In this document: piece after piece, positions 42,505 to 57,800 of the stretch
How the letters are laid out: every line of letters starts with the position of its first letter
How positions within the stretch are numbered: position 1 is the first letter of the stretch
Source of the DNA: Hofstenia miamia
Lineage: Eukaryota > Xenacoelomorpha > Acoela
DNA length: 64,000 bases
Assembly: GCA_004352715.1 (NCBI GenBank)
Contig: SCFE01000003.1
Location: 304,050-368,049, forward strand
Direction: 5' to 3'
Made by a program: the position numbers and the translations under genes
The notes under the pieces: generated by a model
Told to the model about the DNA's origin: nothing
Database searches by the model: none
What the model saw: only the letters and a program-made list of their open reading frames with translations

Positions 42505-42769
42505 CTTTTTTAAATTAATATATAAACTCAAGAATTTTGAATATTGATGTAGGTTGATCAATTTTATATCGTTATGGTTAAATTGGAAAATCTTGTTAAA
42601 TCATAGTTTTGGTACAAGCGCTTTCCTTCACTACATATGCGAAATGTGTCCAGTTGTAAATGGGCCGGTGTCATCAAACCCATTTAAGGTCAAAATTCGG
42701 CCCAAATATATTTGTGTATTTTATCAAATTTTTTGTTATGAAATAATAGTATGAGGACAGTGTTACTTT

Positions 42770-42960
42770 TATAACATCCCTTCCTCTATGAACATCAGGA
42801 TTAAACACTTTTGAATAATGTCAGGTTTGATACAAAAGCAAGTCATGTAGGAGGTAAAGGTGAACTCATCACTATTTAAAAGTAGGTTAATTTTGCAGTT
42901 TTTCTTGGCACTGAAATAATTTAGGTTCCAGTCCCCAAGAAATTTAAAATAATATTTTCA
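42770..42960 (-). mobile_element. LINE endonuclease scrap
   Basis: The minus-strand frame reads FLGDWNLNYFSAKKNCKINL, matching the G-D-(F/W)-N block of LINE endonucleases and close to LINE A (GNWNLNFLTITEKSKLQNFL). The frame ends a few dozen codons later. Confidence 0.5.
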
Positions 42961-43256
42961 GAACAAACCACCTATAATTTTCAATGAGTTATTGGTTTTA
43001 TAACAGTGAACGAACTACATACATTAAAATAGGAAAAGTTTATTCTGTATACAAAACAATAAAAATGCACATTTGGGAAGAGCAAATATTCAATTAAAAC
43101 AAAAATCAAAGAGCACAATTAAAAATATCAATGCACAAATGAAATTGTAGAAATTATTCAAATACAAATTACTTCACAGGTGATGACTTCACACTAAATA
43201 ACCATAGCATATTAAAATCTAGAATATCATCGGAAGCGCCGACGGAGTGCTGAAAC

Positions 43257-43524
43257 CTATAGCATATCGCTGAAAGAAGAAGCATGAAAAGGCCGAGAAC
43301 CACCTCTTCCTTCTGAAAGTGATTCAATGATGGGAGTGGAAGGTACACTGCTACTATTATTGAGAACTTTAGAAGGCTTAGTTATACAATCGTCAGAGAT
43401 ATCGGGGTTGGAAGATAGTGAAATTTGATAACTGAGTTGGTCACGCTCCATTGACAGTCGCTTGTTTTGTTGTTTCTCCCTGTTAAACTTCTTTCTTAAG
43501 ATCACGTGAGATTCATGCTGATAC
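43257..43524 (-). CDS. MTUS-like gene, terminal exon
   Basis: The acceptor is gtttag. Phase 2 joins from the 46828 exon (Lys codon split AA|G). It encodes YQHESHVILRKKFNREKQQ, then KRLSMERDQLSYQISLSS and a Ser-rich tail, and stops at TAG. The K-R-L-S-M-E block is the strongest MTUS hallmark. Confidence 0.8.
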
Positions 43525-44472
43525 CTAAACGACAACATCAGACAAAGCATTCGATAAAAAGACATTTCATGCTTTAATGCAAAGCAAAACTAATTGCATA
43601 CAAAGCTTGTGGATATAAATATAGTCATTTGTTAACAACATTAGTCATAGTTGAGGAGCTTCTGAATATAGATTTGTTCATTTGAAGGGCGTTTAAACAA
43701 GGTGTTGCTTGCCAGATAACTCACTGATGGCTAATCAAAAACGAATAATTTAACAGACAAATGACAAAATTACGAGACATTTCTTAATCCAAAATAGAAA
43801 TATGGCGAGAAGATAATTTAAAAAATGTGATAGTATCATTGCATTTCCTTTTTAGTCAATAAAGATTTACATTTTAAAATAAAAACCATTTAATTCCTAC
43901 AACGCATAAATTTAATTAATCTATTTTCAGAAGCATTGCCATGCTGTGATTGATAATATAATGAATTAGAGACTGTTAACTGCGCAGTTAGCCATTATTA
44001 AAACGAAATTATTTAGGATTACGCCAACTTAAACAGAATCCAAGTCTGTATACACCAACAAAGTTCAAAAAGTAGACATTCAAATGTAGAGACGCTCTGT
44101 AGCCAACTAATAAATTTGTGAAAATGATTATTATTTTATTGGCGACAACTAAAACTTATAAAACCATCGACTGATGCCATTAATACTAGCAAATTTTGAT
44201 GCAAGACAAATTTCTGGAACATTAAAAACGAAAGTTTAGCAGAATTCATGATAAAAATTACCCAACTGTACAGCAAACAGTTGCACAAACAAATTGCAGA
44301 GTGCAAATGTTAACAGAATATCTGGCAATTTTGAAAATTCAAATTTTATTGTATACAAACTTAGATCCTTTACCATAAAACAACGTGAAAGTACAAACTT
44401 GTAAATATTATATATAAGAGGCGATAAACCTAAAAAATATTGTTCAAAAATCGTTCTCGTGAATTACAACGA

Positions 44473-44511
<39 letters not shown>

Positions 44512-46102
44512 TAAAAATTAAACTACCGTCAAAAATNCAGACAGCTTTCTGAGGACAAAGGCTGGATCACACTTGAAGGATACCTTATAATCTTTCAAAA
44601 ACATCCTTATTTAATTTTCTGAATTCCATGTCTTTAGTGGCTATGGTGAATGTAACCTGCGCATCGAACTCACTATTGTGTGGTGCCAATCCTTTCTTTT
44701 CTAGCATGTTCATCTCTTCTGGACAAACCACTTTGCACAATGATGATAGGGAGAAATTTACTATCGAATTTACTGCCTGCAAAATTTCGATTTCTGGCAA
44801 TGTACAAGGTTTGGTAATTTCTTGTGTATACATGACTTTGACCTCCAGTCTAAAAGCCAGATCGTAAATTCGATAGCCTAAATCCCACAACCGCAGCATT
44901 GGGCAGTCTTGAGTACCATTAAACAGGACTAGAATCTTTTGATTTGACGTGCACCCATCTTTGTTACTGAATGTTTGGAGGCATTCCTGGGTGTCTCCTC
45001 CTACATATGCCAAATGCAGCATTTCTTCCAAACAGTGGGTTCTATTTAGTAGTAAAGTCCCAGGAGCTCTTTCTTTCAGAAATCNAGTCGCTTGTTTTGT
45101 TGTTTCTCCCTGTTAAACTTCTTTCTTAAGATCACGTGAGATTCATGCTGATACCTAAACGACAACATCAGACAAAGCATTCGATAAAAAGACATTTCAT
45201 GCTTTAATGCAAAGCAAAACTAATTGCATACAAAGCTTGTGGATATAAATATAGTCATTTGTTAACAACATTAGTCATAGTTGAGGAGCTTCTGAATATA
45301 GATTTGTTCATTTGAAGGGCGTTTAAACAAGGTGTTGCTTGCCAGATAACTCACTGATGGCTAATCAAAAACGAATAATTTAACAGACAAATGACAAAAT
45401 TACGAGACATTTCTTAATCCAAAATAGAAATATGGCGAGAAGATAATTTAAAAAATGTGATAGTATCATTGCATTTCCTTTTTAGTCAATAAAGATTTAC
45501 ATTTTAAAATAAAAACCATTTAATTCCTACAACGCATAAATTTAATTAATCTATTTTCAGAAGCATTGCCATGCTGTGATTGATAATATAATGAATTAGA
45601 GACTGTTAACTGCGCAGTTAGCCATTATTAAAACGAAATTATTTAGGATTACGCCAACTTAAACAGAATCCAAGTCTGTATACACCAACAAAGTTCAAAA
45701 AGTAGACATTCAAATGTAGAGACGCTCTGTAGCCAACTAATAAATTTGTGAAAATGATTATTATTTTATTGGCGACAACTAAAACTTATAAAACCATCGA
45801 CTGATGCCATTAATACTAGCAAATTTTGATGCAAGACAAATTTCTGGAACATTAAAAACGAAAGTTTAGCAGAATTCATGATAAAAATTACCCAACTGTA
45901 CAGCAAACAGTTGCACAAACAAATTGCAGAGTGCAAATGTTAACAGAATATCTGGCAATTTTGAAAATTCAAATTTTATTGTATACAAACTTAGATCCTT
46001 TACCATAAAACAACGTGAAAGTACAAACTTGTAAATATTATATATAAGAGGCGATAAACCTAAAAAATATTGTTCAAAAATCGTTCTCGTGAATTACAAC
46101 GA

Positions 46103-46141
<39 letters not shown>

Positions 46142-49100
46142 TAAAAATTAAACTACCGTCAAAAATGGAAGACATTTATAGATCAGGGATTTACATGATT
46201 TACACACGCATTATTTTCCTCAATGAATTCATGAGAAATACACGGATAAAAACCATAGAAAATGAGCATGATTAACAAGATTTTTTAGAATAAGTTGAAC
46301 TAACGTCTCAATCATGTTTAGTTATAAATTAGTTGTAGAGTCGTATGAATCCAGGAATACATTTAAGTCATTAATCTATTCTTACCTGGATTGAATCTAA
46401 ACGCACTCGATTATTTAAACAGACTAACTTCAGAAATAAATTTTGTAATGGCTTCCAATAGGGCAGCGGCTTTTTTTACATATTGTAAAGAAAATTTAAA
46501 ATTACTTCTGAATAATTGGAAGGGTATCGAAAAATATCGAGCATAGAGTGGACAAACGTTATTCGAGCTATACAGTTAGTTAAAGCTTAACATGTTTTAA
46601 TCCGGAGGGATGACCTTATATTTTGAATTTCATAGTTACCTACAATAAGTAAAAAACCTCGAGTTTTTAAACACAAGAAAATCAATAAATAAGCTTTTAA
46701 TAATAAATGTGCCCCATATATATAACTCACTTTTCAGCTTCCTTCTTTCGATCGAGAATTTCTTGTATGGCTTCGTTCTGTCTTTTCAGAGTATCGATTT
46801 CCTTATTTGCAGTCATCAGTTCTTCTTGCTAAAAGTTTCTCATTCTCTATGTATAAAGATTCAAATTATATTTGACAACTAATTGTCGATTTGCCAATGC
46901 TAATATTAAATTAAGTAATAAGGATACAACTCAACTATTTGGTCTAAAATAATTTACACTCGCGGTAAAATATAGCAATGAACAAAACATACATTACCTT
47001 AAACTGTCTAGAAATTTTTGGAAAGCTTGATGGTTTCCTGAAAAAAACTTTTAAACGCCATAACTCATTAACTAATAAAGATTTCCAAAATCTAAATTCA
47101 CCACAGGATAGAGGAGTATCTCCTCTTTCATTATTGTTTTAATATAAGTTAAAGAATGCTAAATTCCAAAGTAAATAATGAAATAGAAAAATGTAGTTCG
47201 CGCAATCTTTTTCAAAATAATTTCCAATACTATTGAAACATATTATTGCAAGAATCGGCTAGGTGCAACGAAAGATTACTAGGTAATCTCAAATACAACC
47301 TTGACTTCAGACAGCATACGTGAATGACATCAGAGCTTTGTATTACCGTTTTTAAGAGAATTTTATTTAAACAAAAATCTAAAATTATAGATAAATTACA
47401 CTAATTTATTACAAAGGCAGACGATATGGTGATTGTAAAAATTTTCAACAATATAATTAGGCTTGAAAAGGTTCCATAAAAGTCTTTTTAAATTGTGTTT
47501 CACATCTCTTGGTGTATTTAGATTAATTGATGTCCTCAAATGAATGTAATTGGCTAACGAACATCTTGACGGAAAATTATTGAAGAGTCAGACTTCCTAC
47601 ACAGTATACTTTGAAAGATATGGTTTGAACTTCTTAGATTTGAGCGACGAGTAGATTTAATGTATTAACAGTTGCAGATTTGAAAATTAAATGGATTTAA
47701 GAGCTTATTAAAATTAAATTGCCCACTCATTGCACATATTTATTATTGTGAAAAGTTGCGGTAGGCCAAAGGCCCATTCAGAAATTTATTGGCATCAAAC
47801 TAAGTTTTAAGCATTTTCTATGGACAAGCATTTATTGGACAATTTGTAAGACATAGGTCGAACTTTGGATAATTTTGAATCTAATATTATTTCCTAAATT
47901 GACCTTTATTTTGATTGTTATGACTTTTCAGCGAGTGCGTATAAGCTTAGAAGGTATATTTATTTGATCATGGCCAGAAAAATAATTTTTGGCTATTATT
48001 CAGCTGGTGGCAAAAGTGTACCTAAAATTAAAAAAATCCATGCTAACTCTAAAAAGTCCTTACATCAAGCAAATTTATTCCCAACATTGGAATAACGATA
48101 ACTTTTTTGTAAAAAGCTTACCACATGCACAATTATGGATAAATGGGTTCAATAGAACGGAAAATAAGCAAGGATAACTTTACCCCACACCAACACTTTG
48201 CATATGTCAAAAAGCCCATACTAAATAGGGTTAAACGAGAATTCAAATATTTTCGTGTTGTATTATCCAACAAGAACATCCTTGAAAGTTTTCCAAACGA
48301 TTAACACCCCATTACCATAAGAAATTGGGAAGGCACAAAGAACGGCTGATTTTGTATTATAAAGATTCTTTATCATTTGGAAGTTAGTATTGAATGGCAA
48401 AGATATTATGGTATAAATAGGACTTGTTGCATGATTTCAATTTCCTTGGCATATGTGCACTCCAAGAAAAAAATATTTGAAATGGTAACGCAAAGATCGT
48501 TAACAAAAGCTAAAGAAGCAAAATTTTGAATCATTACATAGTTGAATATTCGTTACTGGAGACATATTAAGTAGTGGAAATCTATCAAAGTTGAATTCTA
48601 AATGATAAGTATAATCAAAGTAAATTTAGAAAATTATGTAGAACATCAAATCTGCTAAGCTTATCCAAAAGGATTTCATGTGGAACTTTATCAAAGGCTT
48701 TGCTAAAGTCAAGGTAAATAATATATGATGTATTTTCATCAAAATTGGAGTAAAATCGATCAATCAAAATAAACTGTTGAGTTAGTGTAGAATTTTTCCA
48801 ACAAATCCCAAAGTTAGAAATTTCAAAATCTGAATTAGCACAAACTTTATCGAGAACATTGGTTACGAATAAGTTTTTAACATGAATTTGTAGCTGAAGT
48901 ATCTGCTAAGCTCTCTATATAGATTAAGCCAATGAAGTTCAGTATAATTTAAAAAATATTTTGTTGTTTTGTAATTTTAAAGATTTTCTTGCAAGAAGAC
49001 TTCCATAAATTGTGCTCAATTTGTTGTAAATGTGAACAGCATGATGTGAAGTCCTATAGTTAAACAAAATACGTCTGCTGATTCATTTTGTAGTGGAACA

Positions 49101-52100
49101 ATGTTGCAAACGAAAAATAAAAATAGAGTAAGGGAAAGAGCTTCATTATTGCATTGTGAACATGAGTAATAATTGGCATCAAACTTATTGGGTATAGAAA
49201 TTCCAAGAATTTTAGCGATATCTTTTATGATAGAAGCTGTAAAAACAAATATAACATGGTCAGAGAAACTATCTGATGCAAGGATTAAATTAGAAATGAA
49301 AATTAAATTGGAATTATAAAGAACGGTAAAGAATGTTACTACCGATATGAGTAAGGAAATCGATTATCTCCTCAAGATGCATATCAGCAAAACAGTTAAG
49401 AAGAAAGTCGTCAAATATATGAGGAGCCCCAAAAGAAAGCCAATCAATGTCTGGAAATTAAATTTGATATTTCATATGCAGCATTTAGAATTAAGTTTGG
49501 TTGAAAATATTGATTAAGTTGCTTTAGATCAGGTGTGCACGGGTACAGTTTCATGTACCCGCATCCGCACCGCAAGCGAATTTTCTTACCCGCAACCGCA
49601 CCGCAATCGCAAGGAATCTACTCGCAACCGCACCGCACCGCACCGCACCGCAAAAAACAATAATCAGTTAACTTTGAATTTAATTTCAACCAAGTAAATC
49701 GATGTAATTAAAGAAACAATATATTCAAAACATTAGTTATCCCTAGGTGGCGTTACAAAATTTGATTGGTTTGTGAAAATTGGAAGCTACGAACACTGCA
49801 CATGGCTCCTGCAGTTTAACCGCACCACACCGGAAGCCTAATTTTTATACCTGCACCGCACCGCGGTTAACCGCGGCCGAATCCGCACCGAGCACACCTC
49901 TACTTTAGATACTCAACAATATCTATAGCAGAAGGTTTGAATTTTCTTGCTAGTGGAGGGATGCATAAACAGATTAAGAGCACGAATTCTTTAGGGAAAC
50001 GTAAAATAATGGCACATCCAAAATTAACTTGACTTTTGGGATTAACCTCTAAAAATACAATGGTGTTTTGAACTAAAATTAATAAACAGCAATGTTCTAA
50101 TGAGAGATATTTCTATTTTTCTGAAAGCGACAATGCAAGATAAATTAAGAAAAAATATCGAAAGTGATATCAAACCAAGTTTCTGATAATGCTACAATAT
50201 TGCAATCAAACGCATTTATAGAAAACCAAATGCAGAGAAGTAGCCTACGATAGTTTATAATTGGAAAGTTGGCATTATACAGTGAAAATACCCAATCACA
50301 TTTGATTTCTAGATCATCATTAAGCAACTTTAAATGTTAAATTCTTAACGAATTTAATTAACTCCTGAATTAATCAGTTCACATCTCTTTTTCAAAAATG
50401 TTATTTTTTAATTCACGTTCTCCCCAGAAGTAAACCTTAATTATAAAAAATATTTTTTGAAACGTTTGCAATTTGAAAGAATTTGCTAGAATTATATTTA
50501 CCTAAGCGTTCCATATTAACATTTAAGTAGGAAAAAATTGGTCTTACTTCAATTTCATCATGCAAAAATGAATTTGATTCTTTAGGACATTCAATTGAAA
50601 ATCTGTTTATGAACACATTCACTATGTATGGGTATAAAACCCAGTGTATGTGAAATACAGCGTCTAATCGTTGATATAATGTTATGTTCTTCGAAATATT
50701 CGTCCCACTGTTTACTTTCGTTTTGAAGTTTTTGCCAAGTTTTTCCCAAAAAATTCAAACAATTCAGATATTTCTGATGATTCACGAGAATAAAACTAGG
50801 CAGGCAATATCGTCTGCACAACAGATTGCCGTAGGATTCCGCGCAGAAATATTTGCGGTAGGTTTTAGGTCTAGAAATGGCCGAGCCCATATTTGAAAGA
50901 TGTAGAATTTTTATCATTATAAACAATATATCGCTATAGCATTACATAATCACAAATCATTTCAGGTTAAAACATTTAATCGAAGTCGGTTTATTAAATT
51001 TCTAATTCAATAAATATTAGGGAAATTAACAAAAGTAATACAAATAATGGTTTATTATTTTTTTTCATAGGAAAATTTGGAAAGCGGCAATTTTTAAATA
51101 GTTGCACATAGCAAATAATGAAATTTTAATTTAATATATGTTCTGCCAAATTAAGAAATTTCGAAAGTAATGGCTTACCAATAGTTGATAATCGGCCATT
51201 TTACGCCTGAGTCTGTGAAGTTCCTCATCCCGTATTTCAATGACGGATCGGAGACTGGCAACTTCTTGATCAATTTGTTCAGGTGGAACAGGAATACGGG
51301 GAATGCTACCTGAGCGTCGGGGATCGTCGATAGCTACGTCATCGGGCAACTAAATTACAAATAACAGACGTTTTGAAATAAACTATAATACCGGTTCTAA
51401 AAATCGTTTATTGGAGAGGTCATTTATTTCTTTTTCCAAAGCACAATTTCGTGCTTGTAAAGATTCATAATTACGCATGATTTCATCCCGCTGCTCCTAA
51501 ATAACATTGTATTAAGTTAATTGTGAAATTATAAAGTTTGAAATTCAAATTTCCCCAATGTGTCACTTGATTACTCTTGGCGTGTTTATAAATGGAAAAG
51601 GTTTTATTAACTTTTACTATGCATGGATTATAACAAGTTATGAAATTGGCGTCAAACTTTAATGCAAGTAGTTTGAAATTTCAGATAAAATGTGATAATA
51701 TAATATATAAGTTAAAAAAAAATAAAGAGCATATTGGACATTAAGACGGGTCTTCATTGAAAATAAAATTGAATTATTTTAAAGGGTAGATAAAAATCGT
51801 TCACCTTGCTTTACACATACTAGATAAGTTAACTGATTTAATAAGAGAAAAAATCATAAAAACTAGTAATACTACATTCACACAAATCGAATATCACAAA
51901 CAAATAATGAACGCACAAAAAACATTTGCCTACTATATTAAAAATGTTGTATCAGTACAGATTGAATTTTATGGATTAAAATAGTTGACCATAACTAATT
52001 GACTTAGAATAAATGACAATAATAAGAACTTACTGTGACTTGCTCAAGTGCTTTCTGTGATAATGTATTGGCAATATCAATTTCGTCTAAAAATTTAGCC

Positions 52101-54009
52101 CTGAGTTTGGCGAGTGTGGCTTCGTACTTGATTCTATCAGCTTCTCTCAAGTTTAGATGTTGCTGCTCTTCCTGTGCAAGCTCAGTTTGGTGTTGTTTAT
52201 GAGCTAAAGCCAAACGCGTTTCGTAACGTGACATGAGCTCCTCGCGTTCAAGACGACTACGAACCATCACTAAATTGTTGATTAGAATCCGCGGGTGGAC
52301 GTGGAAGTAATCAATTTACGGTGATTATTAATTACAATGAATTACAATGACTAATGATTTGCCTCAAACCAAAATTTATAGCACTGCTTAAAAAAGCATG
52401 TGAATTGATTCCAATAGTATTGTGATTGCTTACAATCCCAAGCATGCTTTCAACACGTTGACTGCAATTGCCAAATCCTTGATTAGATCCCCGCGAACAC
52501 AATATTTTTTAATTTATTTTTTAATGTACTACATATCAAATTATCATTGATATCATTTAAAAAATAAATGAGGTAATAACATTTGGAAAATACGTATCCA
52601 ATATACGGATACATGGCAGTCAATGTGTTAAAATCAGCATATCTATATTCCAGTTCGGATGCAATACATTCAAATTTTATAAATGGTTATTAAAAATTAA
52701 ATTCAAGTACCTTGTTCAAAATCATCAGACATTTTCTCCCTGAGTGAATCTTCTACATTTCTAATTTTCTCTTGGTGGCTACGATTCAATTGCTCGACTT
52801 CTGCAAGGTGATCAGCTGTCATTTGATCCAATCTCTCCAAAGCACCATCCCGCTCACTATGGGCATCAGCTAAACACACCAACATGATAGAAAACGCAAA
52901 TAAAAAATTTACTTTATAAAGCCCTGTGCAACTTTGCTCCTGACATGCATTATCAGCGCAATAATAAATTCAAATTATTCAAAAATATATTGAGTGATTT
53001 TAAAGCCAAATGAAATACTTCCTATGTAGAAATACTTAAAAATTCGAAACAGGGTAGAGCTAATTTTTAAATAAAAAAGCTTTTTGAAAGTGGAATTAGT
53101 TCAGAAGCAAGGGTTGCTTTGCAGGTCATGAATGTTAGGACATGACAATGACTCTATAAACAAATCTGTGACCTACAGCTATGGTTTACCAATGTTATGA
53201 TTTCAAGAATGCCTAGATGATAAATGAATAAAAAGTTATTGAGATTATAAACATTTAACTGAAAAAATTACCTAATTGTTCGAGAGCCACAGCAAAATTC
53301 AATTGAAGCTTCTCAACTTTTTCTTCAAGAGCGCCAATTGAAAAAGCATTCAACTAAATAGTGTGTATAAATGATAGCTGGCATGATATGTAACTGTGCA
53401 TAACAATAACCAGTGACAGATGCCGCTTTACAAGTGAAACTTAAATTTAAAAGAACAATTTGCACATGTCTGCAAATAGAGCAAATTTTAAATAAATGTA
53501 TGCACAGCATTTAACGACCATGCTGTTTTACAACAACAAACAAATGCAGAAGAAATAATCCCAATGCGTACATGCCACAACACTGTACACCAATTTTGTG
53601 TAAATCAACCAGTGGGACATGCTTCAAGCGTTTGGCTAACACTGGACATCCAAATTCTACTCATGAATGTTGTTAAACCAATTGATTAAAATAACTCATT
53701 GTGCACTTTTTGTGAATTATTAAAGTAAAGCAAAATTATTGTCTCTGACTAGATCATATTTACCTTTACAAATTAAAGTGTATACGTAAACCTATGATGG
53801 AAATAAGATAAACTACGAAATTAATGTGATCCCGATATTCATATGAATTGATATTGGTCATGTGATGATATATAATCTAATGATCATTAAAAGATTGAAG
53901 ACTCTATTAAAATTAGAGCATCTAATAAAATTCCATACATTTTAACATTCCAACTCGTAATCTTAGTGTAAGACAAAGACATTCTAATTGATAGAAGTAA
54001 GGCGAATTT

Positions 54010-54052
<43 letters not shown>

Positions 54053-54850
54053 ATATACATATATATTGGTGATTTGTAATAAAATTTTCATATATATTGG
54101 TGCTTTGTAACGCTCACCACATATATTGGTGTTATGTAACCAAATGGTGTTTTGTACATAGGAAAAAAATTTATATTTTTTCATTTTTATTTTTCGTGAT
54201 TTTTACTTATANAATGAATATTAATCGTGAAAACAAAATAAACATTGCACAAATATACAATATTTGTGTCATTAAGTGGACGATACAAAGGATCAATGTG
54301 ACTGTATGATTTATACTTGCTGTATGTCCGGCCTTACTTTACTTAAGGATATTATTTCGAAATTTAAGGATTGTTGTAACCATCTACTCTAAAGTTAAGC
54401 AGCCATGCAAACCACATATTTAATTACTTATTGTTCCATATTTTACGCTTGATTTTCAGTTCGAAAAAAGAACCTATTGTTAAGCTATTGACAAGTTCGT
54501 TTAGTTTTAACATTTACGAACTTGGATAATTATAATTTGAAAAGAATTCGAAAAAAAATTTAGTTAAAAATTTTTTTCTGTTACAAAACACCAATATATG
54601 GGAAATTCTACAAAACACCAGTATATGTGAAATCAATGAAAAATCTCCATTTGGGAATTTTTGAAAAAAAAAATTTCAAAATGTATTAAAACCTCATATT
54701 TAGATGCCATTAAGAGGATCATTAACTTTTTTTGAAAAAAAATATACCTGAGGTACCGTACCTGAAAATGGTGCTTTGTAACATACAAAATTCACATTTC
54801 TGGTGTTTTGTAATCGCAATTTCACATTAGTATGTTACAAATCACCAATA

Positions 54851-54890
<40 letters not shown>

Positions 54891-57800
54891 TACAAAATCA
54901 AAATGTATGAATTTTTTTTATTCCAAAAGTACCTCATATTCTGCCAATATATTTTATGTGCATTATGGAGCTTCTCAGTCATTATTCCGATATTCTAAGT
55001 AACAAACTCACTCCTAATGTGTCCCAAACTCCCTTCTCTTATTGCTTTTAATCTACTGTCAATAAAGCGCACAAGGTTTATCATATTTCATTTTTCAACT
55101 TTTAAGATTGACGTAATCGAATATACCTGAAGACATAGAACCCATATGCATAAAATCCCACAATCTCTTTCAATAGTATTCTTGGAATTGAATAGTTATG
55201 GCCTAAAGTGGGGAGCATCTTGCTTTTGTCTAATAGCATGTAAAAAAGAATGAATGCGTCAAATAGAAATAACACACTTTTTGTAGACGTTTTGATCTTA
55301 GTGATCATACTCCTGTTGTACATTGAAAATCAATTCATCTTTGGATTTAAAAACGAAGTCCCTGTCGCCCAAAAATAATACGCGGAAAGAAAGTTGCAAT
55401 TGTGAATACTTCAGCACTCTACCAGACATTTTGCACGAAAACATGCGACTGCCCTCGTTATGTCTGATCAAAATGTTTTTAGAATTTTACATCAGGAACT
55501 CAACATGCATCCTCAACAACTTTGCGTGAAGATATGTTCATAGAAGTTCCTCTAAAACTATTCAAATGTGCAGCTATTACGCCGATTTCCATCAATCGAA
55601 GATAGTTTAAAAAAAATGTTTGATGCTGATTTGAAATTAATCATCGGGGAAATTCTTCAACGATCGCACAATTCCGAAATTTACTATTTGGTGCGTCCAA
55701 AAAAATTGTGGAGTCTATTTTTAAAGGGCTGTGTTACAGTAACAGGAAAGTCGAATCGAAATTGTTAGAGAATCGATCATTTTCTCCTCGCGAGCGAGAA
55801 GACCTGCTTTTCCACTAGAATGGTGACAAAATCCCACAATCCTCCTCCAGTCGACCGCCAACCTCTGAAATTTGTTTTCGAGTGATCTTATCTCGTTCGG
55901 TTAGTTCTATGCCAGTAAGTTGAGATAAATTGCATAGACGAACATTGCTATCAATCAGCAATATTCAAAGAGTCATCTAGCAACAGCAAACCCAAAACCA
56001 AATGTATGCACATTTTTTTTAAAATTTAGTACACAATTTTTAAATAAGAACAATAAGCCAATGCAATGCTATTTTAAGCAAATTCATGACGCTTGAAAAC
56101 ATCTAAATACCAATACAATTTTAACCAAGGAGTTCTTAATTTAAGAACTCCTTGATTTTAACAGTCAAAATTTCTTTAACTAATAAAAAGTCATCAATCG
56201 ACTTCTTAAAATAACAGAAATAAAACTCATTTCTTAAGATCAAGACATTGAACAATTCATGTGTATTTCGGAATGTAATATATAGGCACGCACGAATACA
56301 AATTAGGTAACTCACTGCAAAATAGATTACAGAACACTACGTTTACATTACGTTCACATGTTAAGCGTATTATCACATACACGAAGATAATTCTTTAATG
56401 CACAAATGGTAATGTAGATAATTCACTTAAGATATATCTGATTCAGAACCATTCCTCTTGATATACTAAAAAGTCTAGTGATGCAAAAAATTTCAATATC
56501 GCATTAAAGATAGCGTTAACCCATAAAATGATGCCCCCCAATTCCATGGTAGTGCTGATAGGATAGAGTAAGCTAACGTGTTTATTTTCCCAGTACTGGC
56601 TAGGTAGTAATGCCTGAAGAAACAATTTTATTTGTTTTGGTGCAATCGGGTCAAAATTAACAAGATGGGTCGGCTCTAAAAATTTGAACCGTTTCCAAGC
56701 CTGTTAATGATGAATGACATAATTGTGTTCTAGCCGCTAGACACACTTGTGTATACAGTCACTGTATTTTATCTATAAATTAGCCCATTTCCTTGTCTGA
56801 TTTGTCTACAATTCAAAATTGCTAATCATAAACTCAGGAACCATGATTCCAGTCTTAGCAATTTGACCATCATGAACTGACAATGGTGATAATGAAAATA
56901 AGCAAATTGATCCTGGCCTGTTAAATTCTTCTAGATTTTCAAATAGAAAAAAGATGGAAAACTGCATATTTTTACATATAATAGCAGTGGACTTTCAAAG
57001 TATACCATCGTGAGATCCATGAACTGTGATTTGAAAATGATGATATATATATTTAGTGCAACTATGAGCCTGAAGCAGTTCATGTAATTGTAAATACTCT
57101 ATTATTGTGATGGCAAGTGTTGTATTTGTGATCAAATTTGCACTGCTTCATATAGACTATTTAGAAGGGCAGGAGAACATCAGGATAAACTTAAATCAGA
57201 CGGTTTCTGAATGCAGCAAGAAAAAATGAGGTTGATAGAGTGCATATGTTAAAAATATTAGATGCTACCCTAATGCATTGCTACTCGATATAGTTGATTC
57301 TATTTTTCGGCGCAGGTTACGAAAATGCAAAACAGCTAAACAATAGGCACTACTTTGTTCAGAAAGGACTGAATATTGATTAAACGTTGTATCAGAAATG
57401 ATTGTGTAACATGGTAAAGAATGATGTACGTGAAGTGCTAATGAATGCAACAAGAACATATTAAGTTATTAGCTGCAGCAAAATAGAAAAACGGAACCCC
57501 ATAACAAAAAGGTCTATTCGTGAAATGAAGCATCAGCGCAATTTGTCCAACAAATGGTAAACATTGTCGGTACATTTTAATTAATAAATAACATCAATAG
57601 CTGTTAGAATTAGTTTTAGTTGATTTCATCCAAATTTCGAAAGGTTACAGTATGAATAACAATAATACAGTTGGTGTTTGCCTACTTTTATATTTAACTC
57701 TAGAAAGACTGTCTTTCTCAAAATTTGAAGTTCAAACGTGTGCTTATTTTAATACATTTGACCATGTATAACTAGTTTTACCGTGATATATCATAGGGAT

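Noticed and set aside
45086-45154. Second copy of the terminal MTUS-like exon
   Set aside because: Part of a 1081-bp exact repeat bounded by n; best read as an assembly artefact rather than exon duplication.
47989-48177. 62-codon plus-strand frame in the LINE D region
   Set aside because: LINE D motifs are on the other strand. This frame has no recognisable motif.
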